64,000 nt of DNA from Agarophyton chilense (Eukaryota > Rhodophyta > Florideophyceae > Gracilariales > Gracilariaceae), in contig JARGXX010000075.1 of NCBI GenBank assembly GCA_030374765.1, positions 496,001-560,000 on the forward strand, given 5' to 3'. The notes beneath the pieces were generated by a model. It was not told where the DNA came from, ran no database searches, and saw nothing but the letters and a program-made list of their open reading frames with translations. This document shows positions 12,314 to 23,380 of the stretch, piece by piece (position 1 is the first letter of the stretch; each line of letters starts with the position of its first letter). Position numbers and translations under genes: made by a program.

Positions 12314-14344
12314 ATGTCGCCGCCTACCCGTGGTTCCAGGACTGGATCGAACGGTCAAGCGGATTCAGTGCCCCCTGCCCCGCCTAGGTCGAGGAGCTCA
12401 ATTCCCGAAGATCGGAACGATTCCGGTATCGATCCGGACACTCGGAGAGCACCCTCAGTGGTTTCAGGTCCTCGAGAGGTCGTGGCTGTGGGCCCAGCTC
12501 CAGTGGTGGAGACCCTTTCAGCAGCACCCCGAAGACGGGCCGACCCTGAATTACAGCGCCTGGAGAGTCGAATCGATATCGCCAACGCGGCTCACGTCGA
12601 GCTCCTTCAGGAAGTTACTACCCTCCGCTGCAAGGTGGAGGACGCCCAGGAGCGGGGAGTCGCCGATGACCTTCGTACCCTGAGGAGGGATGTGAACTCC
12701 TTTTTGAAAAGCTTTGGTACCCCTCGGGTCTTTGTCCAGGAGTACCGGAGCCTCGTGGAGGAATACCGCGTGCAAGCGGAACGCTTCCGAGCTCGGCTGG
12801 ACACCCTCGAGGCCATTATCCGTATGGACGGAGACACAGAAGCCTCGAAGGATAAACCCGACGTTTCGGAAGACGAAGAACACCGCTCCGCTAAACGGGA
12901 CCGCCGCAAGTCCAAGAAGAGGGTTCACCTCCAAGAGGATTTATCGGATTCCGATCCCAATCGCTCGTCATCGAGTTCGTCCTCCGAATCTTCGGATAGT
13001 GAAGATGGACGCCGGTCATCCCGGGCGACTCGGTCGAAGGCTACTTACACCTCTCAAGGGGCAATCCGTACCTGGAAGAAGGGTAGGAAACACCTTGGAT
13101 TAAAGGAGCTGAAGCCGACGAATCCTCTCTATCGGAAGCTGCTATCGTACCGCTATTACCGGTTCGATAACCCTTCGGGAGATCGAACATCCCGCGGAAC
13201 GGGTAAGGTCAAGGACTACATCAAAAGGCTGAGCATCACCCTACAGAAGAGGGAGTTCACAGGAACAGACCCAATTCTGGTGCTCGATTTCCTTGCGAGG
13301 TTCGTCCAGGAGGCTGACATCCTCGGTATGAGTGAAGCGCAAGCGTATATTGCATTACCCTATTTCTTAAAGGGGATGGCTGAAGACCAGTTCAACTCCG
13401 TCCGTGGATCATCCCGAGCCTCGGAGGGGGGAGTCACGTGCTGGCCCGAAGCGGTGCAGTACCTCTTGAGGTCGTACGCTACTGGAAATGCGATTCAGGA
13501 AGCAATCCTTGCATTAAGGGATACGCGGCAGAAGCCGATGGAAACCGAAACGGTGTATTCAACTCGCTTGAATAAAGCGTTTCACCGATGCGGGAATGTA
13601 TTCCCCGCCTACGAGAGATGCTCCATGTTTGTGGATGGTTTGGACCCCTCGATAAGGGCATTGGTTGCCCGACATCGGGAAGAGAAGCGCAAGCTGACCT
13701 ACTTGGAACTGGTTCAGTACGCCCAGGCTGAGGGGGATACTCTCCGTGCCCGGCAGAACCGAAAGAGTCGGCCGACACGTGCACTCCTCGCCGATGGAGG
13801 TAACTCGTCTTTGTCACTCGCAGGAGGCCCTGCCCCTGTGGGGGTCAATGATAACATTCACTTCATGGGAAGTAACCCCGAATCTATGGGTACGTCTGAG
13901 TTGCCGTTGACATCCGCTCCGACTACGGATGAAGACCCTGCACTCTATACCCAAGGACGGAGGGTGCCAGCCGCATCGCTACCTTTTGCGAATACCGCTG
14001 CTCGGTTCTCTCGCCCCGGATGGAGGGATACAGCACCACGTCGAGTGGATTCACGTCCACAACCGAACCCGGCAGAGCTGATTTTCTATTTGTGTTACCT
14101 CCGTGGTCACAAAGCACCAAACTGCACATTTCCCCTGCGGGAGGGTTCACGAATTATCGCTCAGTACGAGGCTCTGACCCCTGAGGAGAAAGCTCGAGTC
14201 CCGAGTAGGTCCTATGAGGAACAAAGGATACTCCGAGCTCACCTTGCTGACAGGGATACAAAACTTGTACCCGCGAACGGGGAACAACCGGTCCCCTTCG
14301 AGGCAGCTGCACCGAATTCGGTGGGGTCCGCTTCGAAAAACTAA
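12314..14344 (+). CDS. E2 gag polyprotein (676 aa)
   Basis: An intact frame opening with ATG 228 nt after the 5' LTR. The N-terminal ~120 residues are Ser/Pro/Arg-rich. A helical coil follows, then an acidic and basic Ser-rich stretch (about residues 180-245). A conserved capsid-like region (about 255-470) matches E3 gag closely and E1 gag in part. Near residue 595 there is Y-L-C-Y-L-R-G-H-K-A-P-N-C. This matches the CCHC zinc knuckle of E3 except that the first Cys is Phe, so RNA binding by this knuckle may be impaired. The pol frame begins in -1 relative to the gag stop. The last codons before the stop, TCG AAA AAC TAA, could be a weak slippery site. Confidence 0.9.
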   Translation: MSPPTRGSRTGSNGQADSVPPAPPRSRSSIPEDRNDSGIDPDTRRAPSVVSGPREVVAVGPAPVVETLSAAPRRRADPELQRLESRIDIANAAHVELLQEVTTLRCKVEDAQERGVADDLRTLRRDVNSFLKSFGTPRVFVQEYRSLVEEYRVQAERFRARLDTLEAIIRMDGDTEASKDKPDVSEDEEHRSAKRDRRKSKKRVHLQEDLSDSDPNRSSSSSSSESSDSEDGRRSSRATRSKATYTSQGAIRTWKKGRKHLGLKELKPTNPLYRKLLSYRYYRFDNPSGDRTSRGTGKVKDYIKRLSITLQKREFTGTDPILVLDFLARFVQEADILGMSEAQAYIALPYFLKGMAEDQFNSVRGSSRASEGGVTCWPEAVQYLLRSYATGNAIQEAILALRDTRQKPMETETVYSTRLNKAFHRCGNVFPAYERCSMFVDGLDPSIRALVARHREEKRKLTYLELVQYAQAEGDTLRARQNRKSRPTRALLADGGNSSLSLAGGPAPVGVNDNIHFMGSNPESMGTSELPLTSAPTTDEDPALYTQGRRVPAASLPFANTAARFSRPGWRDTAPRRVDSRPQPNPAELIFYLCYLRGHKAPNCTFPLREGSRIIAQYEALTPEEKARVPSRSYEEQRILRAHLADRDTKLVPANGEQPVPFEAAAPNSVGSASKN

Positions 14345-17300
14345 ACTTGGGAGTCTCCCCTGCGGGAGGGGCGTCTTCTAAGCCGGAGTTGAAGACGCCC
14401 GAGGCGCTCCAGCTTCGCTCCCCAGCTGTGACTATCCTTTCAAGGAGAACGGCTGACACCGACGTTAACTCGGGATACTTTAGTGTCCTCCGTCGCCCGT
14501 GGATACGGTCCCGTAATCTCCGTATTCCGGATCGATTTATGGTAATGGCCAAGCGGAATTATAAAGTATTCGCCGACTTCGGCCTGTCCAACCAGTTTAT
14601 GGTTCGTCAAATATCTGTCCTGGATACAGGAGCCGCTCTTAACTTAATTCATGTTGAATTGTTACCCCCGCTGCTCCGGGTTCAAGTTCGTACCGGTCCA
14701 CGTTTGGGTATCGCCGATGCGAACAACAACTCGCTACGGACGCTGGGTACAATTTCCCTCATGGTGAGGTTAGGCTCCTATCTCGTTCAGCTATAGTTTA
14801 TTGTATGCAAGTCACTTGCAGCACCAGTCATACTGGGTTGTGACTTTTGCGACCGCTTCGTGGAAGCCATCCGTCCTCGGAATAGAACTGTGGAACTCGA
14901 AGACGGGTCTACGATCCCAATCGTTCGTAAACCCTTACAGGGAGCAGCGCTAACACGCGTTCCTCTCCCTGTCGCGCAGGAATCTGTGAAGAAGGACCCG
15001 TTGTCTACACGGGTATAGGTTGCGAAGTCAGTGGCTATCCCGCCAGAAACCCAGGTTTGGGTCACAGTTATCACCAAGCAAATTGGTGTCCATGTGGTAC
15101 AACCGAATCCGTCCCTGTATATGCGGTGTCAACTCGCCCTTGCGAGTGGGGTTGTCTCCGTGGAACCGGATAAACCTTTCAAGGTTTTGGTAGCCAACTT
15201 TGGGAAGACAACGCAGCATTTGGTCAAACACCAGATCCTGGGTTCTGTTCTTCCACACTCGCACGCGGTCGTACCTACAAAGATCTCTATCGCAGAGGTT
15301 CTTGGTGTGGCGGACCCTAAGGAGGGGGAGGACACTGCCAAAATCGCGGAAGACGGTGAGCATACGACTGTAGCTCCACACCCTGAACACTTTAAACCTC
15401 AGGAGGTTACGGCCCCTATCACAGGAGCAGACCAGACGGATCCTGTTCAGGAATTGGAGAAATGGGATCTCAACCATGTACCCGCATCTCATCGGGAGAA
15501 GCTGAGGCACATGCTTCGTGAATTTACCCCCATGTGGGATGGTTCCCTTGGAACAATTGGGATTACAGAACACCGCATCGACTTGTTACCGAACACTCGG
15601 CCTATTGCCCAACATCCTTACAGGGCTGGACCGAAAGCTCGGGAAGAGGAGAAATCTCAGGTGGAGAAGATGCTTAAAGCGGGCGTAATTGAACCTGCCC
15701 AGTCCGCTTGGGCCTCACCCGTGGTGTTAGTTCCGAAACCAGATGCATCGTGGCGTTTCTGCATCGATTACAGACGCCTGAACGAGGTAACCATTAAGGA
15801 TGTGTACCCGATCCCTCGGATGGACGAATACATCGACTCCCTTGGGAGCGCTACTGTTTTCTCTACCCTCGACGCCAATTCGGGCTACTGGCAAGTCCCT
15901 ATTATGGAGAAAGATCGAGACAAAACGGCTTTCGTGTGTCATCAAGGACTTTTCCGATTCCGGAGGATGCCTTTTGGGTTGACAAACGCCCCCGCAACGT
16001 TTCAACCGGCGATAGACATTCTGTTGGCTCCCTCCAAGTGGAGGACGTGCCTAGTGTATTTAGACGACATTATTGTCTTCTCTAACAACCTGGATGACCA
16101 CCTCGAACACGTCAGGGACGTAATGAAGATACTTTGCGACGCGGGAATCACCTTGAAACTCAAGAAGTGCGAGTTTTCACCGATTCGGTTAAGTATCTGG
16201 GTCATATCATCCGTCCCGGACAGCTTTCAATCGATGAAGTACGAGTGTAATCCTTGAAGGAAGCAAAACACCCGAATACTCAAACGGAGTTGCGATCCTT
16301 CTTAGGTCTGTGTAACGTGTATCGCCGATTCGTCCAGAACTTTGCGGATATTGCCACCCCCCTCAACAGGCTCCTGACGAAAGGACAACCAGTTGAACTG
16401 GAACCTTTTGGCGACGCGGAAGCGTCTGCCTTCACGGCACTGGTGAATGCCGTAACATCACTGCCAATCTTGGCTTTACCCAATCCTGGGCTCCCTTATG
16501 AAGTGGACACCGATGCTAGTGCAAACCAAGTAGGGTGTGCACTGTTCCAATCCTCTGAGGATGGTGAACGTCACCCTATTGGGTACTGGTCACGTTCCCT
16601 GAATGTCCATGAAAGGAACTACTCGGTCTCCGAGAAAGAATGTTTAGCCGTTGTGTGGGCCTTAGCTACACTTCGCCCCTATCTGATGGGTACTCGTTTC
16701 AAAGTCCATACGGACCACGCATGCTTGCGTTGGCTCCTGGAGATCTCCGAACCCTCGGGCCGCCTTATGCGCTGGCGTCTCCGACTGTCGGAATTTGACT
16801 TTGAGATCCTGTACAAGAAAGGGAAGCTGAACACTCAGGCTGATGCACTATCCCGCTTGGGAACCACAGCGGAAACGGAACCCTACGAGGGCGATGACAT
16901 CTCATGTTTTATGGTATCGGACCTCGAGGGAGGAGCTCAACCGCTGACGGATGATGTTTGTGACGATATACTCGTCAACGAGAGTCTGGATTCGCCGACC
17001 GGCTCTTTTATACCTATCTCTCCAGAGGAGATGATACGCGAGCAGCAGCTCGACCCATTCTGTACACGGATTCGGGCTCGCCGCAACGGAGGATTTTAGT
17101 TACCTTTCGAGGACGACGATCGGGGTTACCTAATCAGGACCGTTGGACCTCGCCCGAGGATAGTGGTGCCGCACACCCTACAACAGAGGGTATTACACCT
17201 CACTCACTATGTGAAGGTTGGCGCCCACGCCGGGGGAAGAAAACTGTACCTCACGTTGAGAAGGGACTTTCACTGGCCGGCAATGGCATTCGATTGTTAC

Positions 17301-18452
17301 GCCGTCAGACGGGCCTGCACCAATTGCGCCAAGAATGACGTCAAACTTCGGAAGCACTCTAAGAAGTTGACGCTGTTCCCGGCACGGGCTCCACTCAAAT
17401 TCGTGGCCATAGAAATCCTAGGGGAGTTTATCAGGACGCCCCGAGGTCATCGGTATCTGCTTGTCATTTCTGACAGATTCTCTAAGCTAACGAGAACTGT
17501 GCCGCTGAAGCGGATCACCGCCGCAACCGTCGCGCAAGCGTTCGTGACCCATTGGGTGTTCGTATATGGACCGCCGGTGCAGTTGTTATCCGACAACGGA
17601 GGGCAATTCGCATCAAAGTTCTTTCAGGATGTATGTCGAATCCTTGATGTAAGGAATTTATTTGTTACTACGTATCACCCTCAGGGTAATGGCCAGGTGG
17701 AGAGGTTTAACCGCACGATACTCAACGCTTTGAGATCGTATGTTGCGGATCACCCCAAAAATTGGGACTTGTACACAGACGCTATCACGTATGCATACAA
17801 CACCCAGGTACATCGGGTTACATCGCTATCCCCATTCGAACTGGTACTGTCGAGGACACCGCCGCCGGTCGCCATTGAGGCTCAACCGACGCTGTCGACG
17901 TACCCGTTACCGGGATTGTACCGAGAAGCCTGGAAAGAGTGGCTTACAAAGATGGTGCCGATAGCCCGGAAAGCAATGGACAAAGCTCAACGCGCCTACA
18001 AGAAGGACTTTGACAATCGGGTTCGCAAACCTCTACCTCAGGTGGAGCCCGACGACTTCGTCTTCCTTCGAAAGGAATACTACAATCCTGAAAAGGAACG
18101 TAGGCACAAGCTTTCGCCAATTGTGGACGGACCCTATCGTGTGGTTTCTGTAGACCCGGACACGGTGGTATTGGATATCGCTAACCGCCACGAACGGATC
18201 TCCAGGGACCGCATCACACGAGCGCCCAACCCAAATGTGGAAGTGGTGTCGGCACCAACGCCCTCCACAGGGGATGATTCAACGGAAGTTAACCCGTCAA
18301 GCGGAGATTCGAACACCCGCCCCGTTATACTTCCGCACCCGGAACGTGGTTTACCGACCTACCGGAAACTTTGGATACTCCCGAACCTGGGCCCGCTCCC
18401 TCAAGGGCCCAGTCAACGAACTCTTACAGAGTTACTCCCCAACCGGAGGTAG
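14338..18452 (+). pseudogene. E2 pol: protease, RT, RNase H, integrase with three TAG codons and a frameshift
   Basis: The frame lies in -1 relative to gag. The protease has V-L-D-T-G-A near 14617-14634. In-frame TAG codons occur at 14794 and 15016 within or after the protease. The reverse transcriptase (15031-16200) has L-D-A-N-S-G-Y-W and Y-L-D-D (16057-16068). A single-base deletion in a T run near 16175 shifts the frame, which resumes at 16254 with the thumb and RNase H. A third TAG lies at 17097. Integrase (17163-18452) has its zinc finger, L-S-D-N-G and G-Q-V-E-R, and a C-terminal G-P-Y-R-V motif. The first catalytic Asp is Glu (A-I-E-I-L-G). The copy cannot make a normal polyprotein without several suppressed stops and a shift. 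Confidence 0.9.
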
Positions 18453-19040
18453 TCAAGCCTCCTGGCTCTCCGCCTAAGGAGGGGGAGGAGGACTTAGTTC
18501 CTTCGCAGGACCTCGTTTCGGGGTCAGCCAGTCGCCCTAACAGGGAATCTAGTTCTCACAGTGAGACGGCGAGCCCGACCGAGCCGGCGACAGAGAAGTC
18601 ACAACCCCAGCGTATGGGTAGCGACATCACCGCCGACCCAGCCGAGCACGACGTCAGAAAAGATGACGAAACCCCGCCTAGGGAGAGTCGTGTGGAGAAC
18701 TCCGCACCCGGAACGCCTACAGAGCCGACGATCACCCGCCGCCGCGGACGAGACACTGAGGTGTCGCACACTCAAACCCCGCTTTCTCGGGAACGAGCTG
18801 TGTCAGCGGACCCGCACGGGGAAGATCTCGACGACGAGGTTGACCAAATTTGGCTCTCCGTTATGGAATGGGAATAGGAAATCCTATGGAGACACTGGAA
18901 CCCTCAGGAATGGGAAAGAAATGAGTGACCCGTCGGGGACAGCTCAGGAGAGTGCTAGCGCGTGTCGAAAGCGCCACCTCACATCCGCTTGCGGAGTGGC
19001 AACCGGCGCCCGCGCATTTATGTGGCACACGTCGAATGGC
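18453..19040 (+). other. E2 linker between integrase and chromodomain
   Basis: A Pro/Ser/Thr/Glu-rich open frame (18371-18877) overlaps the integrase end in another frame. It corresponds to the proline-rich linker in E3 pol, so a second frameshift near 18370 is likely. The 28-nt sequence at 18983-19010 recurs at 20261-20288 inside the antisense gene. Confidence 0.6.
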
Positions 19041-19140
19041 ACCGAGCCAATCAAAAGGCTCTGACGACCAACCGTCGCGCAAACCGCCTCACCGAGCCGA
19101 TCAAAAGGCTCTGACGACCAACCGTCGCGCAAACCGCCTC
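19041..19140 (+). repeat. Tandem duplication, 2 x 50 bp, in E2
   Basis: Two adjacent 50-bp units (19041-19090 and 19091-19140) begin ACCGAGCC and differ at one base. Confidence 0.96.
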
Positions 19141-19424
19141 TGTCGCACAGCGCGTTGCACGAGAGCAACCTTCGTCCCCGTAGCTCGGGTTGACGTTGAA
19201 GTCCTACCCCCCTGAGATTGGAGACGCTATTGCGTCGCGGTTTCTCAACCGTCACGGAATCTAAGAAGACCGTTGTTATCGGGAAGATCTCAGCTTTAAG
19301 AAAAATCAAAAACTGGGCCATTTTGACTCCGTAGACGGAAGTTACAACGTAGCCCATAGGCCACTCGGCGCCGTTTGGACGAAGTGCTGAGACCCGCTCG
19401 CAACACGGAAAAGAACCCACCGGG

Positions 19425-19715
19425 GTGTGTCTAGACCCTACGTTGACACCCTCAAGGGAACTAGAGCGTTCCAAGATGGAAGAGAAGCCCGAACAGGGAA
19501 AACTGTACCCGCAGGAATTCGTCATCGATCGCATCGTGCGTCACATCTACACCCCCGAGGGAGAAGTTCGCTACCAAGCCCGATGGTACGGATTCTCGCC
19601 TGATGAGGATACAGTGGAACCCATTGAGCACCTTCCGAGGTCTAAGGTTTTATCCTATCACCGACGCGCTCGGGTAACCATGCCTCCAAATCTGGATCGT
19701 GCCCAAGTCGGGTAA
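19425..19715 (+). pseudogene. E2 chromodomain segment
   Basis: The frame reads Q-E-F-V-I-D-R-I-V-R-H...Y-Q-A-R-W-Y-G-F, then D-E-D-T-V-E-P-I-E-H-L. This is a chromodomain of the kind at the C-terminus of chromovirus integrases. It is cut off from the upstream pol frame by stops. E1 and E3 carry the equivalent domain. The usual Trp after D-T is Val here. Confidence 0.8.
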
Positions 19716-20116
19716 GCCACCACGGGAACTGGTGTGGATGGGACCTCGAAGTGAGGAAGATGTTGGACCTCTGAAGAGGAATTGAGGAGAGTATCCCGAA
19801 GACCACGTATTGAGAGGGAATGTCTACTGGACCTCGGCCTAGCGCCGTTAACCGGGGAACACAGCACCGGTTATCGGGACAGTTTATGATGAAAAAGGAA
19901 AAGAAGACCCACGAAGTGGAGAAGAAGATTAAGAAGAAGATTGGACCCTAGGAAAGGAAGAAGATGAAGACGAAGATGAAGAAGATCCTAAGAAGGAATG
20001 TAGAATATGAAGTAGAAGTTAAGATCCTAGGAAGGAAGAAGAAAAGAAGTTATGCAAATATCAGAAGTTTACTATTGTCGCCAAGCTATGGACTCTACAA
20101 TTACCCGAAGGCGGAA
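19716..20116. other. E2 purine-rich spacer
   Basis: The plus strand at about 19885-20060 is dominated by A and G (repeated GAAGAAGAT and GGAAGAAG motifs). It lies between the convergent ends of pol and the antisense gene. No protein is recognisable. It could be an internal polypurine tract or a transcription-termination zone; neither is shown. Confidence 0.5.
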
Positions 20117-21973
20117 CTACGGAAAGCCCGAGGAGGGACCCGCCCCACCGTTGGGATTCTGACCCTGATGGTACGCCGAGGCGAAAGCCAACATCTGGCT
20201 CACATCCGTCATACCCGGGGGAATCGGAATGCCTGCGTTCACGAGGCCTTGTCGCACACTATCCGCTTGCGGAGTGGCAACCGGCGCCTGCGCAAGGGTG
20301 TTCACACCCCACCCGGAGGGAGCAGATGGACCGCCACCGGATGCATTCGCCGCCGCAGCTGAGGTCGTTCCCACTGGTTGGAAGGGTGCAGATGGATCCA
20401 CAGGGAGTACTCCACTAGGAGCTGGCATGTCGTTATCCAACGCTGGATCGTCCAGGTCTACTGAGGGCTCGTGCTCCTAATCGTCGGTATAAATGAACCC
20501 CGTCGGGTGTCCCACCGGCATCGGTCGAGGCGAGTCAATCAGCGCCCGTGCTTGCGCCGCGCTGATGCGAACCACTTCGAAGGGATTGTAACAGACCCAG
20601 TTAACGGAGCCCGGATCGTACCGGCCAGGAGACTTGTCTCGCGCGGATCATTCCCCTGCGGGCTGATTTTCCACTGGAACTCGATCCCATTGGGTGTTGT
20701 CGATCACGTCTAAGATTGGATACAGGTCTTGCACGTTGCTGACCGAACCCAACGCTGGGACAAGGTCGATCTGACGCATGAAGGTCCGTAGCATCGGAGG
20801 AATATACCAGACACGGAAATGGTCATGAGCATCCCAGAGGAGGTGTGCCGCTACGCGGGCTGCCCACTCGGCTGCAGCGAGGGCCCAGTATCCCGAGTTC
20901 GGGTCGTGCATCAAACGAGACCCGATATAGTAGATGCACGGGGGCAGTTCAGCAAAGCACCCTCGGGGGACCTCGACCTTACTCCACCAAGCTGGAAGGG
21001 GCACGAATCGCCCAACCTTCGCCGTGTTACGGATACGCTCCAGTTCCACGTGAGGATATGGGACAAGGAACCCGAAACGGGAGCGCGAGCGGCGCTCGAA
21101 GCGCACGCGTCAATCGAACCCATACTGGGTAAACTGCCGTTGAAGGTACCTGAATTCAGCCCGAAGGATGGGACGACTCCATTGGAGCATATCTTCTCGG
21201 AGAGGAAAACCCGGTCCGCGGAACTCGGCTTCGGGAAAGGCTGCCAGGTTATCCTTGTAGGAGACCTCACCGTACGTGCGGTAATAGGCGACATCGAACC
21301 CGTACTCCGGGGGAACCAGATGGTCAAAGCGTGATCTCTCCAATCGCTGGTAGGCCAGAGCCGCCATCGCTGCGCACGCCTTGTCCAGGGACTCCCCGCG
21401 ACCGCAGTATAGATACTGAGGCTCTATGGCTACTCGCGCCCTCCAATCGGGAGAACGTACAACCTCGACAGGTAGGCCACCCGGCAATAAGCCGTCCTCC
21501 ACGTAGGAGTCGATGAGCTCATCGTCGCGAACCGCTGTCGGATGGAACCACGGAGCGCGGGAATATATCACTGGATCGGTAAGGGGACTCCACCTTCGAA
21601 AGGATTCGTTTGAGATCCAACCGCTGGAGTTTGCTACCAAGGGCATCGCATGAGCGGAGTTCCACGCCACCGCGTTAATGTCCAAATCCTCCTGAGGATG
21701 TCGGTTGCTCGCCGAGGCGGAAGGTTCGGTACCTGACGGAGCCGCATCCAAACCGGAGAAATATCCACCCTGCTGGGGAGTTTCGTTTTCCGCCGGCGCG
21801 GAGGCCGACGGCCCCGAGAGTGGGTTGGTGACGTATGGGTTCATTCCCTTGAGAGGGTTGGTTGAGACTGCCGTTGCGAGAAGTTGCTTATCGCCGAAAG
21901 TCGGAGGAGTAGGAGAAAGTTGTACCGATGTGCCGGTTTTGTGGCGATCCTCAGAAGTGGTGAAAGACCCCAT
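20117..21973 (-). pseudogene. E2 antisense accessory gene (aORF), homologue of the E3 protein, with stops
   Basis: Runs opposite to gag-pol, with its first ATG at 21973, 82 nt inside the 3' LTR boundary. It aligns by eye along its length with the intact E3 protein. Shared blocks are P-W-F-H-P-x-A-V-R-D, Y-R-T-x-G-E-x-S-Y, R-P-I-L-R-A-E-F-R-Y, G-C-F-x-E-L-P-P, S-G-x-W, E-W-A-x-R-x-A-A and W-Y-x-P-P. An in-frame TGA lies at 21110-21112 in the middle, where the flanking frame continues unbroken. A frame change follows 20648 and a TAG lies near 20478. The C-terminal piece (20440-20117) keeps the Pro/Gly-rich end. No signal peptide, membrane segment or known domain is seen. Function unknown. Confidence 0.75.
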
Positions 21974-22039
21974 TGGGAGAGCAGTATATATAGCGACCGG
22001 AACGCGAGACACCCGCGGCTCGGAATGTTTTTCCTCGTC

Positions 22040-22054
22040 TTAAGGAGGGGGAGA
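22040..22054 (+). other. E2 polypurine tract
   Basis: TTAAGGAGGGGGAGA directly precedes the TG of the 3' LTR. Confidence 0.82.
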
Positions 22055-22468
22055 TGTAGAGCAACTCCCCGTTAGGGTTTACTTGAAGATGCAACTCATA
22101 GAATGAGGATTGAACCCTCCGAGGGTTATGACTATGATTCCCTCTAAGGTGTGCTGAGGTGGCACTGTTTTTTGGTTAGAGTTCGCCTATGGCGTGAAGA
22201 TTCGGATGGCCCATGGTTGGATTGCCCCCCGTGATACACGTGGCTTAAATTTTGGCACCGATTTTTCGGATATTTGTTAGAACGTTGGATTTTGGGGCCC
22301 TGACAGTGGGATCTCCACGTGTATGGCCCTGAGCAGGTGTGCACTACTGTAGAGTTTAGTTAGTGAGCCCTACTTAGGGAGACGAGATCTGACAGTCCGA
22401 AGCTCAAAGTAAATGGGAACCAAGGTTGGTCTTCGATACCTTTAGAGGTTCTTCGTCGCCATCGTTTC
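22055..22468 (+). repeat. E2 3' LTR, left fragment
   Basis: The first 414 bp of the 3' LTR, matching 11168 onward. It is interrupted by E3 after GTTTC. Confidence 0.95.
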
Positions 22469-23333
22469 TGTAGGACAATGCCCCCAAGGGGGAAAACCCA
22501 CGAAGACGTCCGGATCTTCCTCTCACGAGGTGACCGGCGCGGTAGAGCCCTCCCAGGGATCGGCGCGCAATGCCGGATGTAAGCCGGAGCCGAACCGTCG
22601 CGACGGGCGCAGGGAGGCTGAAAGAAGCCGAGAATATCCGCCGAAGCGGTGCTTGCGTATCCTCTGAGGAGGCAAAATCCACGAGAGTGGCGGGCACGAC
22701 AGGCGTCAGTGCGAGCCGCAAGAGCGGGAATTGCCCAATGAACGGGAGGAAAAGGGAAGGAAAATGGGAACGGAGGCAAGAGGGCGAGGTTGACCACGAG
22801 TCGCAAGAGGAGACTCGGGAATAGCCGGCACTGCCGGGTGTAGCAAACCGTATACACGGGCGGAACCACGAAAGTAGGAATAGATACCCAACACACGAAG
22901 GCTGCTTGAACGTCCAAGGGGGTTGGGAAGCCGTGCACCACGGCAAATCCCTCCGTAAGGAGTTGTATATCCGCGCAGGCGGTTCGACCCAGAGCCAAGA
23001 TCTGGAAGACCAAGATCACCCTTGTTGGGCAGACTTTACTGGACCGGCGGCCGCGAGGCCGGCGGCCTAAGTACTGTAGTCACCGTAGAATAGAATAAAT
23101 AAAGTCTATCCTAAATAGCTAAATGTCCGTCTAATAAAAGGGGCCAATCTGGCGGCCACGTGTCGCGCGGGCGCTCCGGCCACGTGTATGGCACCCGGTC
23201 CCGCCGGTGCATCACCGGGGTTCCGGCCATCGCCGTGAAAACGGATTACTCCTACTCATAACGAGGTTGCACGCCGGAGGCTCCGGAAAAAACTTAAGTC
23301 CCTAAAAACCTCCCTGGAGGACGTTGCTCTTCA
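22469..23333 (-). repeat. E3 3' LTR (865 bp)
   Basis: Same length as the 31074-31938 copy and about 98.5% identical. In plus orientation it starts TGTAGGACAATG and ends GTTGCTCTTCA. Confidence 0.97.
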
Positions 23334-23348
23334 TATCCCCCCCCTTAA
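23334..23348 (-). other. E3 polypurine tract
   Basis: On the minus strand TTAAGGGGGGGGATA abuts the 3' LTR. It matches the tract design of E1 and E2. Confidence 0.82.
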
Positions 23349-23380
23349 GACAGGGCGAACACCTCGAAGAGGAAGTCGGC

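Noticed and set aside
14334-14344. E2 TCG AAA AAC TAA as a canonical slippery heptamer
   Set aside because: G AAA AAC breaks the XXX rule at its first base, so I treat it only as a weak or decayed site.
22469-23019. Open frames of about 190-220 codons along the E3 LTRs (22360-23019 and 31055-31624, minus)
   Set aside because: Both copies exist because the LTR is duplicated. Composition is GC-rich and the 5' copy runs through the LTR end into the primer-binding site, as expected of chance open sequence. No domain is seen.
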